A stretch of DNA of 64,000 nt from Planctomycetota bacterium (lineage in GTDB: Bacteria > Planctomycetota > Planctomycetia > Gemmatales > Gemmataceae): contig JACPPF010000176.1 of the NCBI GenBank assembly GCA_016191165.1, positions 1 to 64,000 on the forward strand. Direction: 5' to 3'. The position numbers were made by a program, and so were the translations under genes. The notes under the pieces are model-generated. The model had not been told where the DNA came from. It saw only the letters and a program-made list of their open reading frames with translations, and did not search any database. Shown one piece after another: positions 46,781 to 55,157 of this stretch; the first letter of the stretch is position 1, and the number at the start of each line of letters is the position of its first letter.

Positions 46781-47653
46781 TTGGACTTCGTACACCTTTC
46801 TTTGCTCCGTGGCGTTTGCCAGATGCCGGGGTACGTTGCCGATGCGAAGCAGTTTTTTCGTCAACAGGACTTGGACGTTCGCGTCACCATTGAGCCCACG
46901 GCGTGGGTCGTGCCGCAGAAGCTGCTGAGCGGCGACGTGCATTTCGCGGTGATGCCGTGGACGCGCGTCGCGGCCGCCAGTGCCAAGGGCGAGCCTTTGG
47001 TGCTCGTGTGCGGGTCCGGCTGCGAGGAAGCGGCGATCGTCTTGCGGCGCGGCGTCACGCAGGAAAACGTCCGCAAGGTCGCCATCCCGCTGCGCGGCGG
47101 CATCAAGGACTTGACCGCGCGCGGCCTCATCGACACGCTGGGCTGGAAGGATATCGAATGGGTACGCCAACCCTCGGGCGACGGGGCGATCCTGGCGCTC
47201 GTCGGGCAAGGCGCCGATGCCGCGTCGATGGTCGAGCCCTATGCGTCCATGCTGGAAGGCCTTGAAATCGGTAAAGTCCTGCGGCGCACCGGCGACCTCT
47301 GGCCCGGAGCGCCGGGTTGCTCGCTGGCGACGACTGCCGATCGGATTGCCAATCAAAGTAGCGTCGTCGAACGCATGGTGAAAGCATTCGTGCAGGGCGC
47401 GTGCTATGTGGCGGAACATCCCGATGAATCGGCCGAGATTGCTTCCAGGCACATCGGCATCGCGCCGCGCTTCATTCGCGCCGCGCTTGCCCATTGCAGG
47501 CCGAACGTTCACGCTTTGCATAATCGCACGGCCATGGATGCGGTTCTCGGTTTGATGACCAGGATGAAATACCTTGAGCGGCCGCCCGCGAATTACCTTG
47601 ACACGACCGTCCTGGATGCGATCTTTCCTTTTCAGAAAAGACGACCGATCTAG
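46781..47653 (+). CDS. ABC-type substrate-binding protein, NMT1/THI5-like (290 aa), no signal peptide
   Basis: Type II periplasmic-binding fold protein of the NMT1/SsuA/THI5 type. Conserved segments: PGYVADAKQFFRQQDLDVRV, TAWVVPQKLLSGDVHFAVMP and DAASMVEPYASMLE. The frame opens just after a stop at 46736, and the best start is TTG at 46781 with GGA 7 nt upstream (CTG 46769 is an alternative). Neither start gives a secretion signal or lipobox. No permease or ATPase gene is adjacent, so a cytosolic enzyme-like or sensing role is possible, as for other binding-fold proteins such as THI5 or MqnA. It has its own promoter. The C-terminus reads YLDTTVLDAIFPFQKRRPI. Confidence 0.82.
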   Translation: MDFVHLSLLRGVCQMPGYVADAKQFFRQQDLDVRVTIEPTAWVVPQKLLSGDVHFAVMPWTRVAAASAKGEPLVLVCGSGCEEAAIVLRRGVTQENVRKVAIPLRGGIKDLTARGLIDTLGWKDIEWVRQPSGDGAILALVGQGADAASMVEPYASMLEGLEIGKVLRRTGDLWPGAPGCSLATTADRIANQSSVVERMVKAFVQGACYVAEHPDESAEIASRHIGIAPRFIRAALAHCRPNVHALHNRTAMDAVLGLMTRMKYLERPPANYLDTTVLDAIFPFQKRRPI

Positions 47654-47754
47654 TTCCCAGGCTCCGCCTGGGAAGAGACTGTTCGCGAGGCTCGGCCTGG
47701 TGGATGCGAGGCCGAGCCTCGCTAGCCGTGCGTTCCCAGGCGGAGCCTGGGAAC
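47653..47754. repeat. Nested palindromic repeats (family G)
   Basis: The outer arms 47653-47674 and 47733-47754 are 22-bp perfect reverse complements, each containing TTCCCAGGC-TCC-GCCTGGGAA, itself a palindrome. An inner pair at 47685-47698 and 47709-47722 (GCGAGGCTCGGCCT) is nested inside. It overlaps the stop codon of the binding-protein gene and ends just before the AGGA ribosome binding site of the next gene. Confidence 0.85.
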
Positions 47755-47767
47755 GAGGAAAATTCTT

Positions 47768-48874
47768 GTGATGGCCTCAAACCGAACGCTGATTTGCTGC
47801 GCTTATTCGTTCGGCTACGGCCCGGCGGCGAAGTTGTTGCATCTTGCGCGGCGTTTGGCTGGGGAGGATTTTCGCCTGGTATTTCTGGGCAGCGGCATCG
47901 CGCATGAACTCGCATCGCGAAGCCGGGTGTTTCACGATGTGATCCCCGCGGCCCCCGCCGATCGGCGAACCCGTGATATGCTCGCGTCGGGCGCCGGCGT
48001 GCTGTCGCTGATGGATCGGGAATTTTCCGCAATCGCCCTCGAATGCGGGAAGCCGGTGTTCCTGGTCGATAGCTTGCTCTGGATGCGCGATCAGCTTCCG
48101 GCGGTTTTTCGAGATGCGACGCGGTTTTTCGCCCAGAACTTCCCGGGCGTCGAACTTCGTCTTGACGAGATCGGCCCAAATGCGCGGCTCGTCGGTCCGA
48201 TCGTCGGACAGCGCGGGCCTGGCCAGGCAAGAAACGGAAGCCGATTCGTCGTCAACCTGGGCGGCTGCGAGGCGCCGCGCAGCGCCGTGGGGGACGATCC
48301 CAGCTATTTCGATTTCGTGGCCCGGGGCCTGTTCGAGAGCGATTTACTTGGCGAAGGCACCGTGGTTCTGGGCGGTAGCCAGTGCATCCGCTATCTGCGC
48401 AGCCGATATCCAGGCCGCGGTGTGGAGATGATCTCGGCCTCGCATGACGATGCCTTGAACCTGATGGGGCAGGCTCGTTGCGTGTTGACGTCGCCAGGTT
48501 TGACGGCCACGCTCGAGTGCTTTCAACTTGGCGTGCCGACGTTTTTCCTGCCGCCACAGAACTTCAGCCAGTGGTGGATTCTCGCCACGCTCCGCTCCCG
48601 CGGGCTGGCGCCGAGGTCGTTTCACTCGGACGACGTGAACCCAGACCTCGGCATCGTGGAGCACATGCACGAAGGCGGACGCCTGCAAAGGGTACGCGAG
48701 GCCATCCGTCAGGTCGCGCAGGGTGATCGCGGCAAAAGAATCTTTCGCGACAGCGTGATGGGCCTCGCTGCGGAAAACCTCGATGAGTTGACGCGAAGGC
48801 AGATGACGTTCTTTGATTCCCTGGGACCGGATGGCACAGCCCAGGTGGTGCGCGAACTCCTGGAATTGATGTAA
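47768..48874 (+). CDS. GT-B-fold glycosyltransferase-like protein (368 aa)
   Basis: GTG at 47768 (AGGA 8 nt upstream) or ATG at 47771. The N-terminus RTLICCAYSFGYGPAAKLLH resembles the first Rossmann strand and loop of GT1/GT28-type enzymes. The second half contains MGQARCVLTSPGLTATLECF and GVPTFFLPPQNFSQ, the donor-site pattern of UGT/MurG-like proteins (S/G-rich loop, then GVP.FFLPP). No signal peptide or transmembrane segment. The substrate cannot be told. It sits between a binding protein and a radical SAM enzyme in the same direction, suggesting a small biosynthetic group. Confidence 0.65.
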   Translation: MMASNRTLICCAYSFGYGPAAKLLHLARRLAGEDFRLVFLGSGIAHELASRSRVFHDVIPAAPADRRTRDMLASGAGVLSLMDREFSAIALECGKPVFLVDSLLWMRDQLPAVFRDATRFFAQNFPGVELRLDEIGPNARLVGPIVGQRGPGQARNGSRFVVNLGGCEAPRSAVGDDPSYFDFVARGLFESDLLGEGTVVLGGSQCIRYLRSRYPGRGVEMISASHDDALNLMGQARCVLTSPGLTATLECFQLGVPTFFLPPQNFSQWWILATLRSRGLAPRSFHSDDVNPDLGIVEHMHEGGRLQRVREAIRQVAQGDRGKRIFRDSVMGLAAENLDELTRRQMTFFDSLGPDGTAQVVRELLELM

Positions 48875-48877
48875 ATG

Positions 48878-48925
48878 GCTTGCGTTTAGCGCCTGCCTCG
48901 CGCCAGGCGAGCGCTAAATGCAAGC
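48878..48925. repeat. Palindromic repeat between genes (related to families B/C)
   Basis: GCTTGCGTTTAGCGC (48878-48892) pairs with GCGCTAAATGCAAGC (48911-48925) with one mismatch. It starts 3 bp after the stop of the glycosyltransferase-like gene and is followed at once by the GGAG ribosome binding site of the radical SAM gene. Confidence 0.75.
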
Positions 48926-48937
48926 GGAGTATTCATC

Positions 48938-50323
48938 ATGCAAACCCCAAACGGTGAAAGCGTGAAACTGACGCAGGCAAACCTCGAGCGGATCGCTGTC
49001 GCCCTGGGGACCGCGCTGCACACGCCCTACGCGCCGCCGCACGTCTACCCGATGTCGGCGCCGGCTTTCACGTCCAACCCGCAAATCGAGCGGCAACGTG
49101 AACCGGGGCCACACGGTCTGTACATTCACGTGCCGTTCTGCAACTATTCGTGCAGCTTCTGCTTCTATGCGCGGCGCATCGGTGATGGGCTGCCGGAGAT
49201 GGAACGCTATGTGCGCGGTCTGCGCCGCGAGCTGGAATGGGCCGAACCGGGCACGCCGTTGACTCAGCTTTACGTGGGCGGCGGAACGCCCACGGCTCTG
49301 CCGGCCGAACTTCTCGACGCGGTCCTCGGCGACGTGTTCACGCGCATGAAGCCCGAGGGCAAGTTGATCCACACCGTCGAATGTTCGCCCGAATCGGTGA
49401 GCGACGGCCACCTCAAGTCATTTGCCCGGCACGGTGTCGGCCGGGTCAGCATGGGCATCCAAAGCCTGAACCAGGAAGTGCTCGATATTGTCAACCGCGA
49501 TCACGGCTCGGGGCAGGCGCTGGAGGCGTGCGATCGCCTTGTCGCCAGCGGCTTGATGGTCAACGTCGATCTCATTTACGGCTTGCCCGGGCAATCCGAG
49601 GCGGTATTTCGCAGTGACTTCGAGACGCTGGCCGCTCGCGGTATTCATTCAATCACCGCCTACAACCTGCGCATCAACGAGCGCACCGCCGTCGTCCAGG
49701 ACATGGCCCCCACCGATCAGCTTGACCTCGCCCGGCTCGTGCGCTGGCGCGCCTTCGTACAGCAGACCGCCGCGGCGGCGGGCTTCGTGCAAAAAACCTG
49801 GCATCGCTTCGAGCGCAACACTCCCGAGGCCGCTCGCTATGAGGACAAGACCGGGGCCGGCAACCAGCTCGGCATCGGGCAGAGCGCCCGCTCGCGCTTC
49901 GGCAGCACCATCTACTGCAACCACGCCAGCGTCGCCGTCTACCTGGAGCGCGTCGAAAATGGCCGCAGCGCCGTTGAAGAGACCTTCCACCTCGGCGAGG
50001 AAGATCGCCGCATTCGCTTCGTCGGGCATTCGCTCGGCGTCGGTAAACCGATCGTGCGCGAGGCTTATCGGCAGACCTTTGGCCACGCGTTCGACGACGA
50101 TTTCAGCGAGCCGCTGGAAAGAATGAAACGCGCCGACCTGGTGGAGGACGCCGGCGACGCGGTCCACCTGACGCCGACGGGTCGCCTGTTCTACGACCTG
50201 GTGACGCTGGCGTTTTACCCGCAGCGCATCAAGGATTGGCTGGAAGAACGCCATGCGATCGCGATGCGAAAGGGGCAATCCCGCGCGACCAACCCAGGGA
50301 CCGTCGTCCCCGGGCTTTCGTGA
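48938..50323 (+). CDS. HemN/HemW-family radical SAM protein (461 aa)
   Basis: ATG with GGAG 8 nt upstream. The radical SAM cluster motif is CNYSCSFC (Cys68, Cys72, Cys75) following GLYIHVPF; QLYVGGGTPTALPAELLDAV, VSMGIQSLNQEVLDIVNRDH and NVDLIYGLPGQS are typical of the coproporphyrinogen III oxidase-like (HemN/HemW) group. A HemN_C-like end contains RMKRADLVEDAGDAVHLTPT and GRLFYDLV. The roughly 55-residue N-terminal extension and the context argue against a housekeeping HemN. Related enzymes act as heme chaperones, in heme breakdown (HutW/ChuW) or as methyl- or cyclopropane-forming enzymes; which applies here is open. Confidence 0.88.
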   Translation: MQTPNGESVKLTQANLERIAVALGTALHTPYAPPHVYPMSAPAFTSNPQIERQREPGPHGLYIHVPFCNYSCSFCFYARRIGDGLPEMERYVRGLRRELEWAEPGTPLTQLYVGGGTPTALPAELLDAVLGDVFTRMKPEGKLIHTVECSPESVSDGHLKSFARHGVGRVSMGIQSLNQEVLDIVNRDHGSGQALEACDRLVASGLMVNVDLIYGLPGQSEAVFRSDFETLAARGIHSITAYNLRINERTAVVQDMAPTDQLDLARLVRWRAFVQQTAAAAGFVQKTWHRFERNTPEAARYEDKTGAGNQLGIGQSARSRFGSTIYCNHASVAVYLERVENGRSAVEETFHLGEEDRRIRFVGHSLGVGKPIVREAYRQTFGHAFDDDFSEPLERMKRADLVEDAGDAVHLTPTGRLFYDLVTLAFYPQRIKDWLEERHAIAMRKGQSRATNPGTVVPGLS

Positions 50324-50328
50324 CAGGC

Positions 50329-50970
50329 CTACTCATTTCGCACGGGCCGCACCAGCGTCAGCCCCTGGCCGAACGGTAGATCCAACACCTGCCAGCTCGC
50401 GTCTTTTTTCAATTCAGCGAGGTACGCCTCGACGCTGTACTGGTAGGTGTTTTCCTTGCCATAGATTTTCGATTTCTTGGCGCCGATGCTGTCGTGGAAG
50501 AGCACCATGCCGGATGGGGAGAGCCGATCGCGAAACGCATCAAAGTCGAAGCGAGCCTGTTCGGCCGAGTGGTAGCCGTCCACGAAGACGATGTCAACGG
50601 AACGCAACGCGCGATAATCATCGCATTGAACGAACTGCTGCGTCGTCATCAGGAAATGGCGGATATTTCGCACATCGAAGCGCGCGAAATGCGCCTCGAC
50701 CGCCGCCGGATTTTTCCAAAAATCGTCCACGAGCGATGGGTCGATGAAGTAGACCGTTCCCTTTTCCAGGTTGTCCTGAAGGGCTTTGCCCATGAGGATG
50801 GGGACGTAGCCGCGGAAGGAACCGATGACGACCACGTTCGTCGGTCGGACGACGCGCGCAAGGCCGTAGTAGAGCCAGCCCAGGCCAAGATTCAAATCGT
50901 CCAGGCGCTGACCATGCCCCATGCGGCGCAAGTCGGGATCATTCAGAAGCCTGGCAATCCAATCGTTCAT
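50329..50970 (-). CDS. Class I SAM-dependent methyltransferase (213 aa)
   Basis: Rossmann-fold methyltransferase of the Methyltransf_24 type. The SAM site is VVVIGSFRGYVPILMGKAL (about 46-64); the acidic strand 2 region is VYFIDPSL; strand 4 is VDIVFVDGYHSAEQARFDFD, then LSPSGMVLFHDS, the usual pattern of O-methyltransferases and of methyltransferases in polysaccharide or antibiotic clusters. It converges on the radical SAM gene with 5 bp between stop codons. The ribosome binding site is weak. Target unknown. Confidence 0.85.
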   Translation of the reverse strand: MNDWIARLLNDPDLRRMGHGQRLDDLNLGLGWLYYGLARVVRPTNVVVIGSFRGYVPILMGKALQDNLEKGTVYFIDPSLVDDFWKNPAAVEAHFARFDVRNIRHFLMTTQQFVQCDDYRALRSVDIVFVDGYHSAEQARFDFDAFRDRLSPSGMVLFHDSIGAKKSKIYGKENTYQYSVEAYLAELKKDASWQVLDLPFGQGLTLVRPVRNE

Positions 50971-51015
50971 GATCTATCATCCGCTTGCGGTTTCGCACCC
51001 TGTGGCGTCCAGAGT

Positions 51016-51044
51016 TTGACAGACATCCATCCATGACCTAGGCT
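51016..51044 (+). promoter_or_regulatory. Possible promoter for the double-PilZ gene
   Basis: TTGACA (51016-51021), 17-bp spacer, TAGGCT (51039-51044), 35 bp upstream of the start codon. The -35 is perfect but the -10 is weak. Confidence 0.4.
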
Positions 51045-51079
51045 CCCAATAGGATTGTATTCACTCGGTCGAGGCAGTC

Positions 51080-51808
51080 ATGTTTGAACGTACGTTCTCT
51101 TTCTGGCGAAATCTGGTGGGAAAACCGACAACGTCGGCTCGTTCGCGCTCGGCCCAGGCGGTGGAGGATGATCGCCGGCTCTGGGTGCGCTATGCGACCG
51201 ACTTGCACGGCAAGGTCCAGCTGCCTGACAAGGCGGGACGCGGCGGGGTCCGCGCCCAGGTCCGCGACCTTTCTCAGGGCGGCGCCAATCTTTTGGTTGA
51301 TGCGCCGGTCGAAACGGGGCAAATGATCAGTCTGGAACTATCGCCCACCGTCGGCGAACCCCAGGCCGTGCTGGCCTGCGTGGTGCGCGCCGCGCCAGCG
51401 CCGGACGGCGGCTGGTCCGTGGGCTGCGTCTTCTCGCGCGAACTCGATGTCGATGCCCTGAACGCATTCGGGGCCGAAAAACGTCCCGCCAGTGACGCTG
51501 ACCAGCGTGTCTGGGTGCGATTCGCCTGCGACGTGCGCGCCGAATATCGCAAGTTCGGCGATTCGCGCACGGATGCCCTGCCCGTGAAGGTCCTGAATAT
51601 CTCGGCGACCGGCATCGGCCTCGTCGTCAATCCAGACGTGGAGACTGGCGCGTTGCTCAATGTCGATCTATTCGACAAGAGCGGCCGCAAGGTCTGCGCC
51701 ATCCTGGCCTGTGCCGTGCATTCATCGCAGGGGTCCACTGGCGAACATGCGGTCGGCTGCAACTTCATCCGCGAATTGACCGAGGAAGAGCTGGAATCGC
51801 TGCTTTAG
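51080..51808 (+). CDS. Protein with two PilZ domains (242 aa)
   Basis: ATG with GAGG 6 nt upstream. PilZ domains usually bind cyclic di-GMP. The first (about 30-125) has DDRRLWVRYATDL and VRDLSQGGANLLV; the second (about 138-238) has DQRVWVRFACDVRAEYRK and VLNISATGIGLVV. These fit the R...R and (D/N)xSxxG elements, although the arginine pair is not canonical in either domain, so ligand binding is uncertain. It is soluble, with no other domain. A single-domain PilZ gene follows 111 bp later, and a sugar-phosphate transferase lies 2 kb on, a plausible c-di-GMP target pathway. Confidence 0.85.
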   Translation: MFERTFSFWRNLVGKPTTSARSRSAQAVEDDRRLWVRYATDLHGKVQLPDKAGRGGVRAQVRDLSQGGANLLVDAPVETGQMISLELSPTVGEPQAVLACVVRAAPAPDGGWSVGCVFSRELDVDALNAFGAEKRPASDADQRVWVRFACDVRAEYRKFGDSRTDALPVKVLNISATGIGLVVNPDVETGALLNVDLFDKSGRKVCAILACAVHSSQGSTGEHAVGCNFIRELTEEELESLL

Positions 51809-51832
51809 CGCAAAGACAACAACGACACTACC

Positions 51833-51889
51833 AGCCCCCGGCGCAAGCCGGGGGGTGGGGGCGCATAACCCCGGCTTGCGCCAGGGGCT
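51833..51889. repeat. Inverted repeat between the PilZ genes (family I)
   Basis: Arms 51833-51853 and 51869-51889 (21 bp, one mismatch), of the AGCCCC.GGCGCAAGCC type. Similar hairpins occur at 41488-41510 (imuA leader) and, partly, near 46338. Confidence 0.8.
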
Positions 51890-51919
51890 AGTGCATTCGT
51901 CATGGACGGGAGTTTTTCC

Positions 51920-52279
51920 GTGTCACAAACCAGTGCAGCACAGGGGACGGCCAAGTCGATCGCGCTGATGAACCGGCGGGCGACCATCCGCTACCAGTGC
52001 GCTCCCGCCACCGTGGGCCGGGTGTTTTCCGCGGACGATCAGGAATTTCAGCGGGCGTGGATTCTTGACCTCTCGCTGAAAGGAATCGGCATGCAACTCC
52101 TGCGGCCTCTGGAACCCGGGCAGATGATCGCCGTTGCCATCAAGAGCAACGATGGAAAAAAGACATTCGACCTGTCGGCACACGTCATGCACTGCCACGT
52201 CAACCAGCAAGGCGAATGCAACGTCGGATGTGAACTGACGATTCCGTTGACGCCGGACGAGTTGGATCAGCTACTGTGA
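51920..52279 (+). CDS. PilZ domain protein (119 aa)
   Basis: Single PilZ domain: NRRATIRYQCAPATVGRVFS gives the N-terminal RxxxR element and LDLSLKGIGMQLLRPLEPGQ the DxSxxG element, so c-di-GMP binding is likely. GTG at 51920 is preferred as the start because GGAG lies 7 nt upstream; an in-frame ATG at 51902 has no such site. It ends TPDELDQLL, similar to the TEEELESLL end of the preceding protein. Probably a cytosolic c-di-GMP effector or adaptor. Confidence 0.85.
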   Translation: MSQTSAAQGTAKSIALMNRRATIRYQCAPATVGRVFSADDQEFQRAWILDLSLKGIGMQLLRPLEPGQMIAVAIKSNDGKKTFDLSAHVMHCHVNQQGECNVGCELTIPLTPDELDQLL

Positions 52280-52334
52280 CCTCGGCGCGCGGGGCAAGCC
52301 CCGCGGCCAAACGGCGCTGTCTTGCCTATCTTGC

Positions 52335-52628
52335 CTAAAAATCAAAAGCGATCACGCCTTCCAGGTCGGGCAGGAATGCCTGTTTGACCTTCTCGTGTTC
52401 GGGATGGCCGAGGTAAACATCGCGCGCCGCCGCGTCGGCGAAGACCATCACGAACCCGTGCGTATAGCCCTGGTTGAGCCCTTCCGGGCTCGAATAGGCC
52501 CCTCCCTCGATCGATTCGAAGCCGGGAATCACCTTGCGTAAACCGTCCAGAGCGCCGAACAACTCGGCCATCCGATGTGCCTTGGCGGCGGGGAACTTGA
52601 CCAGGACGATGTGGTGGATTTTTTTCAT
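52335..52628 (-). CDS. Dabb (stress-responsive A/B barrel) family protein, 97 aa
   Basis: Small ferredoxin-like dimeric barrel protein: IHHIVLVKFPAAKAHRMAEL at the start, GLRKVIPGFESIEGG in the middle and HPEHEKVKQAFLPDLEGVIA at the end, with the family's HP.H..V pattern. Members are cytosolic and of varied or unknown function. Single gene on the minus strand. Confidence 0.9.
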   Translation of the reverse strand: MKKIHHIVLVKFPAAKAHRMAELFGALDGLRKVIPGFESIEGGAYSSPEGLNQGYTHGFVMVFADAAARDVYLGHPEHEKVKQAFLPDLEGVIAFDF

Positions 52629-52700
52629 GCGCGTCGTTGCATCCGTCGAAGAAAACTAGGCCTGGTTCAAATCCATCGATTTTACGGAAACCTACAATCC

Positions 52701-52800
52701 GCGAGCCGCCGGGCTTGCCCCGGCAGTGAACCAGGGCGGATCGCGATGCACCGCCGGGACAAGCCCGGCGGCTCGCTGTGACCTTAACTTGAACCAGGCC
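52701..52800. repeat. 100-bp dispersed repeat (family H, copy 2)
   Basis: Second copy of the 46485-46584 element, with the same 15-bp terminal inverted sequence GCGAGCCGCCGGGCT and the same tail ending AACTTGAACCAGGCC. It lies between the Dabb gene and the methyltransferase gene. Confidence 0.85.
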
Positions 52801-52889
52801 GAAAATTAGGGTTGATCCGTCTGACCGTTCGACTATATTTGCGGAGTTTGTCGCTGGCAAGTATCAAGCATCCGGGCCGGGATCGCGCC

Positions 52890-53630
52890 ATGAAGAGTAT
52901 GCAGGAAATCTTTCAGAGATGGTTCCCCGGCCAAATCCATCAGAGCACGGACTTCCACGGCTTGATCGCCGCCCATGCTCCGCCGGCGGGCAAGATTCTG
53001 GATTTCGGCTGCGGCGACAACAGCCTGTTGAGCAGTCACGAAATCCTCGAGCGCGAGGTGTGGGGAACCGATTTCGGCGCGCACCCGACGTTGCAACGCC
53101 CCGAGCGTTACCGCTCGCTGGAAACCGATGGCACGATCCCTTTCGCCGCGAACACCTTCGACGTGGTATGCAGCCACATGGTGATGGAACACGTCGTCGA
53201 GCCGGTGCGTTTTCTGGGTGAAATCAATCGCGTACTGAAGCCTGGCGGGGCGTACATTGGTCAGTCGATCCATGCGCGTCACTACGTCACCTGGATTCGC
53301 CGTGGGTTCGACATTTTGCCGCACCGTTTCGTGCAGCGTTTGGTGAAGGTGCTCTATGGGCGCGAGGAGCACGACACGTTTCCGACTTGCTATCGCATGA
53401 ACAGCCGGCGCGCCGCGGCTCGGGCGGCCAAGACGGCGGGCCTCGAATGGGTTGGCTGGCACGGCTATCCGAATCAGGGCTACTTCGCGTTTTCCCCGCT
53501 GCTCTTCCGGGCGGCCGTTGCGTTCGATTGGGGATTGGACAAGGTGCTGCCGGGGTTCGGGAGAATCTACTTCACACTGGTGCTGCGCAAATCCCTCGCC
53601 GCCGCCATGCAGGCGCCGCTTGCGGCGTAG
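52890..53630 (+). CDS. Class I SAM-dependent methyltransferase (Methyltransf_11-like), 246 aa
   Basis: The start at 52890 (MKSMQEIFQRWFPGQIHQST) is preferred over 52812 because the extra N-terminus is partly repeat-adjacent and GGGA lies 9 nt upstream. The SAM motif is ILDFGCGDNSLLSS (36-49); then GTDFG, and IPFAANTFDVVCSHMVMEHV followed by LGEINRVLKPGGAYIGQS, the typical Methyltransf_11 signature. The last residues QAPLAA and the stop codon are formed by the left arm of a palindromic repeat (53613-53672). It precedes a sugar-phosphate transferase, so a role in surface-glycan modification is possible. Confidence 0.88.
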   Translation: MKSMQEIFQRWFPGQIHQSTDFHGLIAAHAPPAGKILDFGCGDNSLLSSHEILEREVWGTDFGAHPTLQRPERYRSLETDGTIPFAANTFDVVCSHMVMEHVVEPVRFLGEINRVLKPGGAYIGQSIHARHYVTWIRRGFDILPHRFVQRLVKVLYGREEHDTFPTCYRMNSRRAAARAAKTAGLEWVGWHGYPNQGYFAFSPLLFRAAVAFDWGLDKVLPGFGRIYFTLVLRKSLAAAMQAPLAA

Positions 53631-53672
53631 CGTTTGCGTGGCGTCGTGCGAGCGTTGGGCCGCAAGCGGCGC
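53613..53672. repeat. Palindromic repeat overlapping the methyltransferase stop (family B)
   Basis: GCGCCGCTTGCGGC (53613-53626) pairs exactly with 53659-53672. The core GCCGCTTGCGGC is shared with the element inside imuB (40246-40301). Confidence 0.8.
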
Positions 53673-53762
53673 TTGCGCCCGCCTTGACACCCGAAATCGC
53701 CAGCGGGTAGACTACGGGCCGGGGAATCTGCGCACGCCGCGCCTCAAGGACGGGGTCGGACC

Positions 53763-55157
53763 ATGATCAAACATAAAAGCCAAATTCTCTGCATGTGGTT
53801 TCTCGTCTGCGACCTGGTGCTGACTACCGTTGCCTGGTTGGGGTCGCACTATCTGCGCTTCGACTCCGGGCTTTTCGAGGTTGACAAGACGCCGCCCACC
53901 TTCGACATGTGCTGGAAAAATATTCCACTCATCCTGCTCTGCGGCATCGTTGCTTATCATTTCACGGGGCAGTACACGATCCATCGCTTTCGTCGGCTGC
54001 GCGAGGAGTTTGTCAGCGTCTTTCTCGGCACCGTTTTGATGGGCCTGCTCGTCGTGGCGGCCACGTTCGGATTGCACAATCCTTACGAATCGCGTGGCGC
54101 CATCCTGCTGTTCATCGGCCTGAGCATGATCCTGATGCTGCTGGGGCGACGCATTAGCTGGATGGGAGTGCATCGCCTGCGCCGCCAGGGCTACAACCAG
54201 ACGCAAACGTTGATCGTCGGCACTGGGCGGGTGGCGCGCAAAACCGCGCGCTCGCTGCGGCAAACTACCTGGCTGGGCTTCAAGAACGTTGGCTACATCG
54301 AGGACCAACCCTCGCACTGGGCGAGCGACCTCGACATCCTCGGCGGCGTGGCGGACTTGCCCCGGCTTGTCGAAAAGTACAAGGTCTCCCACGTCTTCAT
54401 CTGCCTGCCAATGGGCCGCTATGATGAAGCGCGCCGCGTCTTCGACGTGCTGTCGCAAACGCTGGTGGACGTTCGCCTGGTTGCCGATGTCCCCGCACTT
54501 GCCGGCGTCACCTTCACGACCACCTATTTCGACGGCATGCCGATGATCGGGCTGCGCGAAAGCCCGCACTATGGCCTCAACATCGTCGTCAAACGGGCGA
54601 TGGACATCGTGCTTTCCCTGCTGGCAATCCTGGTTCTCTCACCGGTGATGGCGATGATCGCGGCCCTGATTAAATTCACCAGCCCGGGGCCGATTTTTTA
54701 CAGCCAGGAACGGTGCGGTCTCAACGGTCAATCTTTCAAGATGCTGAAGTTCCGCAGCATGCGCGTCGATGCGGAGCAGAAGACCGGCGCCGTCTGGGCC
54801 GCCAAGAATGACGATCGCAAAACGAAACTTGGCGCCTTCCTTCGCAAAACCAGCCTGGACGAGCTGCCACAGTTCTTCAATGTTTTGCTGGGCCACATGA
54901 GCATCGTCGGTCCGCGTCCAGAAAGGCCGATCTTCATCGGCAAATTCGTCAAGACGATTCCCAACTATCACGCGCGTCACGCCGTCAAGGCAGGCATCAC
55001 CGGCTGGGCCCAGGTCAACGGCTGGCGCGGCAACACGTCCTTGCGGAAACGCATTCAGTACGATCTGTACTACATCACCCACTGGACGCCGTGGCTCGAC
55101 ATCCGCATCCTGTGGCTGACCGTATGGCATGGGTTTGTGAATCGGAATGCGTATTGA
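53763..55157 (+). CDS. Polyprenyl-phosphate glycosylphosphotransferase (WcaJ-like), 464 aa
   Basis: Transfers a sugar-1-phosphate, probably glucose, to undecaprenyl phosphate, the first step of exopolysaccharide or capsule repeat-unit assembly at the inner membrane. The N-terminal part (1-130) has about four hydrophobic segments. Next comes a Rossmann-like domain with [18 protein letters not shown]. From about residue 270 the bacterial sugar transferase domain begins: [62 protein letters not shown] and [16 protein letters not shown]. All conserved motifs and the full family length are present. No other polysaccharide gene is adjacent except the upstream methyltransferase. Confidence 0.95.
   Translation: MIKHKSQILCMWFLVCDLVLTTVAWLGSHYLRFDSGLFEVDKTPPTFDMCWKNIPLILLCGIVAYHFTGQYTIHRFRRLREEFVSVFLGTVLMGLLVVAATFGLHNPYESRGAILLFIGLSMILMLLGRRISWMGVHRLRRQGYNQTQTLIVGTGRVARKTARSLRQTTWLGFKNVGYIEDQPSHWASDLDILGGVADLPRLVEKYKVSHVFICLPMGRYDEARRVFDVLSQTLVDVRLVADVPALAGVTFTTTYFDGMPMIGLRESPHYGLNIVVKRAMDIVLSLLAILVLSPVMAMIAALIKFTSPGPIFYSQERCGLNGQSFKMLKFRSMRVDAEQKTGAVWAAKNDDRKTKLGAFLRKTSLDELPQFFNVLLGHMSIVGPRPERPIFIGKFVKTIPNYHARHAVKAGITGWAQVNGWRGNTSLRKRIQYDLYYITHWTPWLDIRILWLTVWHGFVNRNAY

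Noticed and set aside
47472-48230. 252-codon minus-strand open frame
   Set aside because: Antisense to the binding protein and glycosyltransferase-like genes and made partly of the nested palindrome.
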